DNA of 64,000 nt from Bog-473 sp049513455 (GCA_049513455.1 JBEKWB010000004.1:1-64000); one strand, 5' to 3'. Shown: positions 27,266-35,331, counted from the first letter of the stretch. Numbers and translations: made by a program. The notes: generated from the letters alone by a model not told the origin.

Positions 27266-27878
27266 AGGATGTTGATCGGTCCCCCAGATCGCTCTCCCCC
27301 CGGCCACGGTCGGCCGCCAGCGTGGCCAGCTCGTCGACCCAGTCGTTCCAGCGGTCCCCGGAGTGCCCCTTGACCCACCGGAAGGTGACGCGGGGCGCCG
27401 GCTCCGGCGCCAGCGCCAACTCGATGAGTGGCTCCCACAGATCCCGGTTGGCCACGGGCTTGTTCTGCGAGTTCCGCCAGTTCCTCCGCTGCCAGCCCTG
27501 CCACCACCGATCCTTGAAGCAGTTGACGACGTAGGTCGAATCACTGACCACGTCGATCCGGGAAGGCGGGGGTGACTGCGCGCTCCAGTACCGCAGCGCC
27601 TCCAAGGCAGCTCTGATCTCCATGCGCTGATTGGTCGTGGCCGGATCGGCCCCACTGGCGTACGCGCCGCCCGGCACCGCCCAGGCCCAGCCTCCGCGGC
27701 CGGGATTACCGCGACAGGCGCCGTCGGTGTACACGGTCACGACGGAGTCGGCGGAGTCGGCGGAGTCGGCGGAGTCGGCGGAGTCGGCGGAGTCGGCGGA
27801 GTCGGCGGAGTCGGCGGAGTCGGCGGAGTCGGCGGAATCGGCGGAGTCGGCGGAGTCGGCGGAGTTCGGGGCGTTCAT
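27258..27878 (-). CDS. rnhA: Ribonuclease HI with N-terminal SAD repeat
   Basis: Cleaves RNA in RNA-DNA hybrids. The catalytic D-E-D-D set is intact: VYTDGACRGNPGRGGWA, NQRMEIRAALEAL, VVSDSTYVV and WVDELATLA. The start at ATG 27878 (MNAPN) is chosen because it directly precedes a run of 13 Ser-Ala-Asp tripeptides (repeat 27744-27860) that separates it from the enzyme. The enzyme itself begins at VVTVYTDG, about residue 45. The repeat has no counterpart in known RNase HI; some bacterial RNase H proteins do carry other N-terminal extensions. 206 aa in total. Confidence 0.9.
   Translation of the reverse strand: MNAPNSADSADSADSADSADSADSADSADSADSADSADSADSADSVVTVYTDGACRGNPGRGGWAWAVPGGAYASGADPATTNQRMEIRAALEALRYWSAQSPPPSRIDVVSDSTYVVNCFKDRWWQGWQRRNWRNSQNKPVANRDLWEPLIELALAPEPAPRVTFRWVKGHSGDRWNDWVDELATLAADRGRGESDLGDRSTSSS
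27744..27860. repeat. 9-bp tandem repeat (13 units) encoding SAD in RNase HI
   Basis: Thirteen units of GGAGTCGGC run without a gap; only the eleventh differs (GGAATCGGC). On the minus strand this is Ser-Ala-Asp repeated. It is the longest perfect minisatellite in the window. Confidence 0.95.
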
Positions 27879-27893
27879 CCCGTATGTGTAACA

Positions 27894-27933
27894 CCCGCTC
27901 CCCATGGGCAACGCCCGCTCCCCATGGGCAACG
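27894..27933. repeat. 20-bp tandem duplication between rnhA and aceE
   Basis: CCCGCTCCCCATGGGCAACG occurs at 27894-27913 and 27914-27933 without mismatch, in the divergent gap of rnhA and aceE. Each unit holds the palindrome CCCATGGG. Confidence 0.92.
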
Positions 27934-27973
27934 CCCGCCGCCCCCGCGGTCACCAGAACCCGCCGGGGGCCGG

Positions 27974-27979
27974 TACCGT
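27974..27979 (+). promoter_or_regulatory. -10-like hexamer of aceE
   Basis: TACCGT lies six bases before ATG 27986. Together with the same pattern at other genes it suggests a leaderless aceE mRNA. Confidence 0.4.
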
Positions 27980-27985
27980 GGAGTG

Positions 27986-30691
27986 ATGCTGTTCGACGGG
28001 ATAAGCCACCAGGTGCCCGACACCGATCCGGGCGAGACCCAGGAGTGGCTCGACTCGTTCGACGCCATCGTCGACGCCCGCGGCCGGGCCCGGGCCCGCT
28101 ACCTGCTGATGAAACTCCTCGAGCGGGCCCGGACCAAGCAGGTCGACTTCCCCGCCGCCGTCTCGACGCCGTATGTCAACACCATCCCCGCCGACGCCGA
28201 GCCGTGGTTCCCTGGCGACGAGTACCAGGAAAGAAGGATCCGGGCGTACATCCGCTGGAACGCAGCGGCGATGGTGGTGCGGGCCAACACCCGCACCGAG
28301 GGCATCGGCGGGCACCTCTCCACCTACGCCAGTTCAGCCGCGCTCTACGAGGTCGGGTTCAACCACTTCTTCCGGGGCAAGGGCGACGGGGGCTACGGCG
28401 ACCAGGTCTTCATCCAGGGCCACGCCTCGCCCGGCATATACGCAAGAGCCTTCCTCGAAGGGCGCCTGACCGAGGCCCAGCTCGATAATTTCCGTCACGA
28501 GGTCGGCGGCAACGGCCTGCCCAGCTACCCGCACCCCCGGGCGATGCCCGACTTCTGGGAGTTCCCCACCGTCTCCATGGGGCTGGGGCCGATCACGGCC
28601 ATCTACCAGGCCCACATCAACCGGTACCTGAACCTCCGTCATCTCGTCGACACCAGCGCCGCCCGCGTCTGGTGCTTCGTCGGTGACGGCGAGATGGACG
28701 AGCCCGAGTCGATCGGCGCACTGGGGGTCGCCGGCCGCGAGCATCTCGACAACCTGATCTTCGTCGTCAACTGCAACCTGCAGCGGCTCGACGGCCCGGT
28801 CCGGGGCAACGGGAAAATCATCCAGGAGCTCGAGGCCGTCTACCGGGGCGCCGGCTGGAACGTCATCAAGGTGATCTGGGGCTCCCGCTGGGACGCCCTG
28901 CTCGCCAAGGACGTCGACGGCGTCCTCCTCGACCGCATGAACACCACCGTCGACGGCGAGTACCAGAAGCTGGCCGTCGAGTCCGGCGCCTACATCCGGA
29001 AGCACTTCTTCGGCCCCGACCCGCGCCTGCGCAAACTGGTCGACGACCTGAGCGACGACGACCTGGTTCAGCTGCCCCGGGGCGGGCACGACTACCGCAA
29101 GCTCTATGCGGCCTACAAGCTGGCCACGGAGCAGAAGGGAGCGCCCACCGTCATCCTGGCCAAGACGATCAAGGGTTGGACGCTGGGTCCCGAGATCGAG
29201 TCGCGCAACGCCACCCATCAGATCAAGAAGATGACCCGGGCCCAACTCAAGACGCTGCGGGACCGCCTCTATCTGTCCGACGACATCCCCGACGAGGCCC
29301 TCGAAGGCGATCCCCCGTACGTACGGCCGCCCGAGGACTCCGACGCCATGGAGTACCTGCGCGCCCGCGGCCGGGTGCAGGCCGGCCCGGTGCCCATACG
29401 CATCGTGCGCCCGGCACGGCCGACCCTCCCCGACGCCAAGGTCTTCGAGGAGTTCGCCTCGGGGTCGGGCAAGCAGTCGGTCTCCACCACCATGGTGTTC
29501 GCCCGGCTCCTGCGGAACCTCGTCCGCGACCCCACCATCGGCCCCTTGGTGGCGCCGATCGTCTCCGACGAGGCCCGGACCTTCGGACTCGAGTCGATCA
29601 TCGCCGAAGCCAAGATCTTCGCCCCGGAAGGGCAGCACTACGTGCCGGTCGACGCCGATCTGCCCCTCCACTATGCCGAGAGCACATCGGGGCAGGTCCT
29701 CCAGGAGGGCATCACCGAGGCCGGGGCCATGGCCTCGTTCACCGCGCTGGCCACGGCGTACGCCACGTGGGGGCAGCCCATGCTGCCGGTGTTCCTCTTC
29801 TACTCCATGTTCGGGTTCCAGCGGGTGGGCGACCTGACGTGGGCTCTCGGGGACATCCGGGGCCGGGGGATCCTGGCCGGGTGCACCGCGGGCCGCACCA
29901 CGCTCCAGGGCGAGGGCCTGCAGCACGATGACGGTCATTCCCCTCTCCTCGCCTCCACGAACCCGGCGGCGATGATCTACGACGCGTCCTTCGCCTACGA
30001 GGTGGCGGTGATCATGCAGGATGCCATCACCCGCATCCTCGGCCCCGATCCCGAGGACCGCTTCTGGTACCTCACCCTCTACAACGAGACCCATCCGATG
30101 CCGGCGCTGCCCGAGGGCCAGGACGGTGAGGACATCAGCCGGGGCATCGTGGACGGCATCTACCGCTATACCGCGGGACCGGAGACGGGGACCGATCTGC
30201 GCGCCTCGCTGTGCTTCTCGGGACCGATGTGGAGCGTGGCCCAGGAGGCCCAGGGCATTCTGGCCGAGGGCTACGGCGTCAGCGCCGACACCTGGGCCGT
30301 GACCTCATGGAGCCGCCTGCGCACCGATGCCCTGGAGGTCGAGCGCTGGAACCGCCTCCACCCCGAAGGGGAGCCCCACCGGCCCCTGGTGACCGAGGTG
30401 CTGGGTGCCGGCCCGGCTCCCGTGGTCGCCATCACCGACTACATGCGCGCCGTGCCGGACCAGGTCGCCCGCTTCATCGATCGGCCCTACACCTCCTTGG
30501 GCACGGACGGCTTCGGACGCTCCGATGCGCGGGGCGCACTGCGGGAGCATTTCGAGGTCGATGCGGCGCACTTGGTGGTCGCCGTGCTGAGCGAGCTCGC
30601 CCGGACCGGTCAGTTGCCCCACTCGGTCGTCGAGAGCGCCATCAGACAGCTCGGTGTCGACCCCTCGCGCGCCGCACCGTTCGTGATCTGA
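27986..30691 (+). CDS. aceE: Pyruvate dehydrogenase E1, homodimeric type
   Basis: TPP enzyme that decarboxylates pyruvate and acetylates the lipoyl group of E2. The homodimeric AceE signature is clear: the TPP motif runs from GDGEMDEPESIGAL to VVNCNLQRLDGP, preceded by HASPGIYARAFLEGRL; further on come GRTTLQGEGLQHDDGHSPLL and YLTLYNETHPMP. At 901 aa it is full length. ATG 27986 matches the family N-terminus (MLFDGISHQVPDTDPGETQE); a longer frame from 27884 would read through the tandem duplication. The partner E2, E3 and lipoylation genes are 0.9-5.6 kb upstream on the other strand. Confidence 0.95.
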   Translation: MLFDGISHQVPDTDPGETQEWLDSFDAIVDARGRARARYLLMKLLERARTKQVDFPAAVSTPYVNTIPADAEPWFPGDEYQERRIRAYIRWNAAAMVVRANTRTEGIGGHLSTYASSAALYEVGFNHFFRGKGDGGYGDQVFIQGHASPGIYARAFLEGRLTEAQLDNFRHEVGGNGLPSYPHPRAMPDFWEFPTVSMGLGPITAIYQAHINRYLNLRHLVDTSAARVWCFVGDGEMDEPESIGALGVAGREHLDNLIFVVNCNLQRLDGPVRGNGKIIQELEAVYRGAGWNVIKVIWGSRWDALLAKDVDGVLLDRMNTTVDGEYQKLAVESGAYIRKHFFGPDPRLRKLVDDLSDDDLVQLPRGGHDYRKLYAAYKLATEQKGAPTVILAKTIKGWTLGPEIESRNATHQIKKMTRAQLKTLRDRLYLSDDIPDEALEGDPPYVRPPEDSDAMEYLRARGRVQAGPVPIRIVRPARPTLPDAKVFEEFASGSGKQSVSTTMVFARLLRNLVRDPTIGPLVAPIVSDEARTFGLESIIAEAKIFAPEGQHYVPVDADLPLHYAESTSGQVLQEGITEAGAMASFTALATAYATWGQPMLPVFLFYSMFGFQRVGDLTWALGDIRGRGILAGCTAGRTTLQGEGLQHDDGHSPLLASTNPAAMIYDASFAYEVAVIMQDAITRILGPDPEDRFWYLTLYNETHPMPALPEGQDGEDISRGIVDGIYRYTAGPETGTDLRASLCFSGPMWSVAQEAQGILAEGYGVSADTWAVTSWSRLRTDALEVERWNRLHPEGEPHRPLVTEVLGAGPAPVVAITDYMRAVPDQVARFIDRPYTSLGTDGFGRSDARGALREHFEVDAAHLVVAVLSELARTGQLPHSVVESAIRQLGVDPSRAAPFVI

Positions 30692-30713
30692 GTCCCCACG
30701 CCGGCCGGTGTTT

Positions 30714-30785
30714 CAGCCGATCAGTGCGTCAGCCGATCAGTGCTGCAGCCGATCAGTTCAGTGCTGCAGCCGATCAGTGCGTCAG
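30714..30785. repeat. Interspersed 12-bp repeat (4 copies) between aceE and the Rrf2 gene
   Basis: CAGCCGATCAGT starts at 30714, 30730, 30746 and 30767, with spacings of 16, 16 and 21 bases. The longer copies carry TGCTGCAGC, itself a palindrome. The array fills the convergent gap and runs into the last codons of the Rrf2 gene. Confidence 0.9.
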
Positions 30786-31234
30786 TGGGCGACCCAGGCA
30801 TCGGGGTCGGCCGTCATCTTCTTCACATGGGCGGGTAGTTTGCCGGCGATCACGTCGGCCAGAGAGACCTTCTCGAGCACCGAGCGCAGGCTCGCCCGGA
30901 CCGCCACCCAGACCTGCTGCAGGTTTTCGGCCGCGCCGTCATAACTCGTCAACTCGGGCCGATATCCCCGGACCTCGGCCAGCGGCCCGTCGAGCGCCCG
31001 GATGACATCGGCGATGGTGATGTCGGCCGCGGGCCGGGCCAGACGGTAGCCACCTTCCGCTCCCCGTTGGCTCGCCACAATGCCGGCACGGCGCAAATCG
31101 GCCAGGATCGCTCCGAGAAATCGTGGGGGAAGGCCCTGCTCCCCCGCCAGGTACTCAGCGGTCTGGGGAGCGCCGGCGGCGGCGAGCGCAAGCAGGGCGC
31201 GGATGCCGTAGTCGACCTTGGCCGGAATGTGCAT
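30782..31234 (-). CDS. Rrf2-family transcriptional regulator lacking cysteines
   Basis: 150-aa winged-helix regulator of the Rrf2 family (MHIPAKVDYGIRALLALAA; LPPRFLGAILADLRRAGIV; RGAEGGYRLARPAADITIAD). IscR and NsrR carry three Cys for an Fe-S cluster at about residues 90-110; this protein has no cysteine at all, so it cannot sense through that cluster and is closer in type to CymR-like or ligand-free members. A CAGAAT box on the minus strand (31241-31246) and a perfect inverted repeat (31245-31258) lie directly upstream and could be its own promoter and operator. Confidence 0.88.
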   Translation of the reverse strand: MHIPAKVDYGIRALLALAAAGAPQTAEYLAGEQGLPPRFLGAILADLRRAGIVASQRGAEGGYRLARPAADITIADVIRALDGPLAEVRGYRPELTSYDGAAENLQQVWVAVRASLRSVLEKVSLADVIAGKLPAHVKKMTADPDAWVAH

Positions 31235-31244
31235 GGTCCGATTC

Positions 31245-31258
31245 TGCCCCTTCGGGCA
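31245..31258. promoter_or_regulatory. Inverted repeat upstream of the Rrf2 gene
   Basis: TGCCC (31245-31249) and GGGCA (31254-31258) flank CTTC. The element overlaps the candidate -10 (CAGAAT on the minus strand, 31241-31246) and ends 24 bases from the start codon. This is a candidate autoregulatory operator. Confidence 0.4.
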
Positions 31259-31285
31259 TCAAAGGGCACGTTCATCGCCCGTGGC

Positions 31286-31325
31286 GGGCGTGTATTGCCC
31301 GTGGAGGGCGTGTATTGCCCGTGGG
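31286..31325. repeat. 20-bp tandem duplication between the Rrf2 and HhH-GPD genes
   Basis: GGGCGTGTATTGCCCGTGG plus one variable base occurs at 31286-31305 and 31306-31325, with partial copies before (from 31273) and after (to about 31334). It fills most of the 112-base divergent gap. Confidence 0.92.
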
Positions 31326-31346
31326 CGGGCGTGCCAAGATTCATCA

Positions 31347-31912
31347 ATGGCGAAAACGGCGATCCATCTGACCGGGGACAAAGAGGCTGACGCGCTGCTC
31401 AGCAAGGACCCGCTCGCCCTCCTGATCGGCATGGTCCTCGACCAGCAGCCTTCTGGGCCCCGGCAGAGTTGGCCCGACGGCTGGGGAAGCAGCTCGACGC
31501 CGCCGAGATCGCCGCTGCAGACCCCGAGGAGTTCGCCGAGTTGTTCAAGGCGAGGCCGGCGCTGCACCGCTTCCCCGGTGCCATGGCCGGCCGGGTCCAG
31601 GCCGTCTGCGCCATCGTGGCGGACGAGTACGGCGGGAAGGCCGCAGCGCTGTGGGGCAAGGCGCCCGACGGCAAGACGCTCATCGAGCGCCTGACCGCGC
31701 TGCCGGGCTTCGGCGAGCAGAAGGCCCGCATCTTCGCCGCGCTTTTGGGCAAGCAACTCGGGGTCCAGCCCGAAGGCTGGCGTGCGGCCACGTCCCCCTT
31801 CGGCGAGGCAGGCTCCTACATTTCCGTGGCGGACATCACCGGTCCCGAGAGCCTGGCCAAGGTGCGCGCCTACAAACAGTCCCTCAAGGCCAAGGCGAAA
31901 TCCACCGCGTGA
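31347..31912 (+). pseudogene. HhH-GPD base-excision repair protein, frame broken near 31446
   Basis: Putative DNA glycosylase of the small HhH-GPD family found in actinobacteria. From ATG 31347 the frame encodes KTAIHLTGDKEADALL then LALLIGMVLDQQ and then goes wrong. A second frame carries AFWAPAELARRLGKQL (from about 31449), LHRFPGAMAGRVQAV, LPGFGEQKARIFAALLGKQ and a normal C-terminus ending at 31912. Family members have about five extra residues (VPMEx) after LDQQ, so the simplest explanation is a deletion of about 16 bases that also shifts the frame. The rest looks unconstrained by decay, so the break is recent or an assembly error. The loss removes an active-site-proximal helix. Confidence 0.75.
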
Positions 31913-31981
31913 CGCTCGTCCGCGCCACCACCCACGCGTGACGCCCTTCCGCGCCACTGCCCAGGCGTGACGCCGATCGCG
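31907..31981. repeat. 29-bp tandem repeat spanning the HhH-GPD end and the thiE start
   Basis: GCGTGACGC begins at 31907, 31936 and 31965; the unit is 29 bases with few differences (the third copy is partial). Unit 1 contains the stop codon of the HhH-GPD gene; unit 3 contains the GTG start of thiE. Each unit repeats the GTGACG start context, in a different frame. Confidence 0.88.
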
Positions 31982-32641
31982 GATTGCCGCCTCTACCTCT
32001 GTACACCTGACCGGCCCGATCTCGCCTCCTTCGTCGCGGCCTGCATCGCCGGCGGGGTGGACATCGTGCAGTTGCGGGACAAGCACCTCGAGGCCAGGCC
32101 CCTACTGGAGAGGGCCGCTCTGGTCCGGGCCGTCTGCGCGGACGCGGGAGTGCCGTTCATCCTCAACGACCGCCCCGACCTGGCGCTCGAAGCCGGGGCG
32201 GATGGCGTCCACGTAGGACAGGACGACGCCCCTGTCGCACTGGCACGACGCATTCTCGGAGCGGACGCCATCATCGGGCTCTCAACCCATGGCCCCGCCG
32301 ACCTGGCCGGGGCCATGGCCATCGGATCCGGATCCGGGGGTCTGTCCTACATCTCGGCCGGACCGGTCGAGCCGACGCCCACCAAACCCGGGCGGGCCGG
32401 CACCGGGCTCGCCTACCTCACGCAGGCCACGGCGGCCGCGGCCCTACCGGTCTTCGTCACCGGCGGCGTGACCCCCGAGAAGATCCCCCTCCTCGCCGGG
32501 GCGGGCGCCCGTCACTTCGTCGTCGTGCGCTACCTGACCGAGGCGGCGGATCCCCGAGGCGCGGCCCGCGCGCTGCGCGACGCCATTGACGGCATTGACG
32601 GCGTTGACGGCGTTGACGGCGTTGACGGCACGCTCGCCTGA
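31967..32641 (+). CDS. thiE: Thiamine-phosphate synthase
   Basis: Joins the pyrimidine and thiazole halves of thiamine. A TIM barrel with VDIVQLRDKHLE (diphosphate-binding Arg/Asp/Lys), FILNDRPDLALEAGADGVHV, GQDD, ISAGPVEPTPTKPG and VTGGVTPEKIP, all standard ThiE motifs. GTG 31967 lies in the third copy of a 29-bp repeat. The C-terminus ends with ID/VDG tripeptides from a 9-bp repeat (32585-32629). No other thiamine genes are nearby and no TPP riboswitch is seen in the 54-base gap. Confidence 0.93.
   Translation: MTPIADCRLYLCTPDRPDLASFVAACIAGGVDIVQLRDKHLEARPLLERAALVRAVCADAGVPFILNDRPDLALEAGADGVHVGQDDAPVALARRILGADAIIGLSTHGPADLAGAMAIGSGSGGLSYISAGPVEPTPTKPGRAGTGLAYLTQATAAAALPVFVTGGVTPEKIPLLAGAGARHFVVVRYLTEAADPRGAARALRDAIDGIDGVDGVDGVDGTLA
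32585..32629. repeat. 9-bp tandem repeat (5 units) at the thiE C-terminus
   Basis: ATTGACGGC twice, then GTTGACGGC three times, encoding Ile/Val-Asp-Gly in frame just before the stop region. Confidence 0.9.
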
Positions 32642-32682
32642 AGCGGCCGCCGGCGGACGCTCCCGCGTCATGTGGCGATCGT

Positions 32683-33432
32683 TTAGCGGCGTCGCTCCAG
32701 CCAACCCACCAGGATGGCGATCACCCGAGGGTCCGCCCGGAGCCAGTGGCCCGCGCCGAAGACCACCCGCAGGTCCGACGGGCCGGTCGCGGCCTCCGAG
32801 AGCGCACGGGCGTCCTCGGCCGAGATGTCGGGGTCGTCGGCGCCGTGGATCACCAGGAACGGCCGGCCCTTCAACTGCTCGGCATCGTCTTTGGGATGCA
32901 ATGCCGTGAGCTCCTTGACCCACGCACTCAGGGAAGGGGGATACCCCGGCGTGCGGATCACGCCGGTGCGCACGCAGCGTTCCACGAGCTGCCCGGGGTC
33001 GCGGGTGAGCGAGTCCAGATCGGCCGGCGTACCCAGGCAGGCCACCCCGGCCACGCGGTCGTCACCGGCCGCCAGGTGCAGGGCGAGGACACCACCGAAC
33101 CCGAACCCGACCAACCACCGGGGGGCGTCGGCGGCGACCTCCGCCTCGATCAGCCGTCGCAGGTCGTCCGCCCAGCCCTTGGCGGAGAAGTCGCCGTCCG
33201 ACGCTCCGGCACCGCGGAGCGTCCCCGTGACGACCTTCAGACCGGTCTCACGGGTGAGCCGGTCGGCCAGGGCCGGGTAGGTCTGGGCGACATCGCTGGC
33301 CGAGCCGGGGGAACGGGGCAGGTCATGGCAGACCACCACATGGCCGCCGACCGGCGCCCCGGATGGCGTGGCGCTGGCGTACGACCACAGATCGCCCGCC
33401 TCGCCGTGCAGGAGCCGGAAGGGCCCCGACAA
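32683..33432 (-). CDS. Alpha/beta-hydrolase fold protein lacking the nucleophile Ser
   Basis: 249-aa alpha/beta-hydrolase (serine aminopeptidase/peptidase S9-like). The late Asp (HGADDPDIS) and His (FGAGHWLRADP) of the triad are present, but the nucleophile elbow reads VGFGFGGVLALHLA, with Gly111 where GxSxG proteins have Ser. The DNA gives GGG there unambiguously. The start is a TTG directly after the stop of the acyl-CoA dehydrogenase gene, with which it probably forms an operon. It may be a non-catalytic relative, a CoA-ester-binding partner, or use another nucleophile. Confidence 0.8.
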   Translation of the reverse strand: MSGPFRLLHGEAGDLWSYASATPSGAPVGGHVVVCHDLPRSPGSASDVAQTYPALADRLTRETGLKVVTGTLRGAGASDGDFSAKGWADDLRRLIEAEVAADAPRWLVGFGFGGVLALHLAAGDDRVAGVACLGTPADLDSLTRDPGQLVERCVRTGVIRTPGYPPSLSAWVKELTALHPKDDAEQLKGRPFLVIHGADDPDISAEDARALSEAATGPSDLRVVFGAGHWLRADPRVIAILVGWLERRR

Positions 33433-34548
33433 CTAAATACCGATGCGCTGTGCCAGGAGCTCGCGGTGGTAGGCCGGATCCCCGAACAAGAGCTCCGACG
33501 ACTTGGCCCGCTTGAAATACAGATGAGCCGGGTGTTCCCAGGTGAAGCCGATGCCGCCGTGAATCTGGATGTTCTCCGCCGCGGCGTGGAAGTACGCCTC
33601 CGAGCAGTACGACTTGGACAGGCTGGCCACCACGGGCAGCTCGTCGGAGTCCTCGGCCGCCGCCCAGGCCGCGTAGTACGCCGCCGACTTGGCCGACTCG
33701 ACCTCGAGCAGCATGTCGGCGCACTTGTGCTTGATGGCCTGGAAACTGCCGATCGGGCGGCCGAACTGGATGCGGGTCTTGGCGTACTCGACTGATGCAT
33801 CGAGGACGCGCTGGGCCCCGCCGACCTGCTCGGCCGCCAGGGCGACGGCGGCCAGATCGAGGGTCTTCGACAGGCCGGGCTCGGCCCCCCCGTCAGTGCC
33901 GATCAACCACGCCGGCGTGCCCGAGAACTCGAGGCGGGCCTGCTTGCGCGTCTGGTCCATCGTCGGGAGCGGCGTGCGGGTCAGCCCGGCCGCGTCGTCT
34001 TTGACCCCGAAGAGCGAGACGCCCTTGCTCGTGCGGGCGGCGACCACGATCAGGTTGGCGACGTGCCCGTCGAGGACGAACATCTTGTGCCCGTTGAGGA
34101 CCCAGCCGTCGCCGCTCTGTTCTGCCGCCAACTCAATCCCGCCGAAGTCCCAGCGGCCGTTGTCCTCGGTGATGGCCAATGTGCCGATCGTCTCACCCGA
34201 GGCGAGGCCCGGAAGGAGGTACTTCTTCGCCTCGTCGTCACCCGAGGTCAACACCGCGTTGGCGGCCAGGGCGACCGTCGAGAAGAAGGGGGCGCACAGG
34301 AGCGCCGCGCCCATCTCCTCGAGCACCACGACCAGCTCCACGTAGGAGAAACCCGAGCCACCGAACTCCTCGGGGATGGTCAGGGACTGGAGACCCAGCT
34401 GGTCGGCCATCTGGCGCCATACCGCGGGGTCGTAGCCCTCGGTCGTCTCCATCAGCCGCCGTACCTCGGTCTCGGGAGACTTCTCCGCGAGGAACCGGCG
34501 CACCGCGGTGCGCAGCTCTTCCTGCTCGTCACTGAAGGCGAAATTCAT
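33433..34548 (-). CDS. Acyl-CoA dehydrogenase family protein
   Basis: FAD-dependent acyl-CoA dehydrogenase of the small (371 aa) actinobacterial type. N-domain MNFAFSDEQEELRTAVRRFL, FAD-binding GTLAITEDNGRWD, and C-domain RIQFGRPIGSFQAIKHKCAD with IQIHGGIGFTWEHPAHLY. The common catalytic Glu motif near the C-terminus (EGT/EGA) is not evident, as in heteromeric steroid-type dehydrogenases where only one subunit is catalytic. ATG 34548 is the family start; the open frame continues far upstream antisense to the divergent MBL gene. It is followed at once by the nucleophile-less hydrolase. Confidence 0.87.
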   Translation of the reverse strand: MNFAFSDEQEELRTAVRRFLAEKSPETEVRRLMETTEGYDPAVWRQMADQLGLQSLTIPEEFGGSGFSYVELVVVLEEMGAALLCAPFFSTVALAANAVLTSGDDEAKKYLLPGLASGETIGTLAITEDNGRWDFGGIELAAEQSGDGWVLNGHKMFVLDGHVANLIVVAARTSKGVSLFGVKDDAAGLTRTPLPTMDQTRKQARLEFSGTPAWLIGTDGGAEPGLSKTLDLAAVALAAEQVGGAQRVLDASVEYAKTRIQFGRPIGSFQAIKHKCADMLLEVESAKSAAYYAAWAAAEDSDELPVVASLSKSYCSEAYFHAAAENIQIHGGIGFTWEHPAHLYFKRAKSSELLFGDPAYHRELLAQRIGI

Positions 34549-34641
34549 GCCGGGGCTCCCTCTGCATCGACTCTCACCTGGCTGTCTACCAGAACCGGGA
34601 GCCCGCGACCAGAAGGGGTCCGACTGTGTCACGCTGGAGGC

Positions 34642-35259
34642 ATGGGACATCTGGAGAAGATCTGGAACGATTCGGCGGTCGAAGTCCACCAAATAGTGGT
34701 CGGCCCCATGGACAACAACGTCTACATCATCCGTTGCCGCAGGTCGGGCGAGGCCATGCTCATCGACGCGGCCAACGAGCACGAGGCCCTGCTCGAGATC
34801 TGCACCGATCTCGGCGTGAACCAGGTGGTCGAGACGCACGGGCACTGGGACCACATCCAGGCGGTTCCCGCCATGCGGGACGCCGGGATCTCCGTGGCCG
34901 TGACCGCGGCCGATGCCGCCATGCTGCCCAGTTATGACCTCCTCCTCACCGACGATGAGCAACTCACGGTAGGTGACCTGCGCATTCGCACCCTGAGCAC
35001 ACCCGGTCACACCCCGGGCTCCATCTGCTTCGCCGTCGAGGGAACGCCCCTCCTCTTCACCGGCGACACCCTCTTCCCCGGCGGCCCGGGCAACACCAGC
35101 TTCGAAGGGGGCGACTTCGAGTCCATCATCACCTCCATCGACCGCCGGATTTTCGCGGCATTCGACCCTGGTACGCTGGTCTTTCCGGGTCACGGGACGG
35201 CCACCACGGTGGGAAGCGAGAGCCCCCACCTCCAAGAATGGGTGGATCGTGGCTGGTAG
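34642..35259 (+). CDS. MBL-fold metallo-hydrolase, glyoxalase II-like
   Basis: 205-aa metallo-beta-lactamase-fold hydrolase. Metal ligands: THGHWDH (consensus THxHxDH), PGHTPGSICF, GDTLFPGG and FPGHGTAT. This set is typical of glyoxalase II-like thioesterases. Substrate unknown; in actinobacteria such proteins often act on mycothiol conjugates, which is inference here. ATG 34642 is preferred; an open frame upstream is antisense to the acyl-CoA dehydrogenase. It is divergent from that gene by 93 bases and lies 72 bases before sufC1. Confidence 0.87.
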   Translation: MGHLEKIWNDSAVEVHQIVVGPMDNNVYIIRCRRSGEAMLIDAANEHEALLEICTDLGVNQVVETHGHWDHIQAVPAMRDAGISVAVTAADAAMLPSYDLLLTDDEQLTVGDLRIRTLSTPGHTPGSICFAVEGTPLLFTGDTLFPGGPGNTSFEGGDFESIITSIDRRIFAAFDPGTLVFPGHGTATTVGSESPHLQEWVDRGW

Positions 35260-35318
35260 ACCGGTCCGCCGCCGCACCTGCCGCCTGGCACTCCGTCCGC
35301 AATACCTGACCAAAACGA

Positions 35319-35324
35319 TAGACT
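35319..35324 (+). promoter_or_regulatory. -10-like hexamer of the sufC1 operon
   Basis: TAGACT ends seven bases before ATG 35332, identical in sequence and spacing to the box before sufR. No Shine-Dalgarno sequence of normal spacing is present. Confidence 0.5.
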
Positions 35325-35331
35325 TTTAGGA

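Noticed and set aside
27744..27860. Possible CRISPR-like array
   Set aside because: Nine-base units without spacers inside an RNase HI coding sequence; it is a minisatellite.
28334..30094. Long open frame antisense to aceE (586 codons)
   Set aside because: Composition and lack of any motif mark it as a GC-rich mirror of aceE; aceE itself is unambiguous on the plus strand.
34063..34641. N-terminal extension of the MBL gene at 34642
   Set aside because: The open frame is antisense to the acyl-CoA dehydrogenase; family N-terminus begins at ATG 34642.
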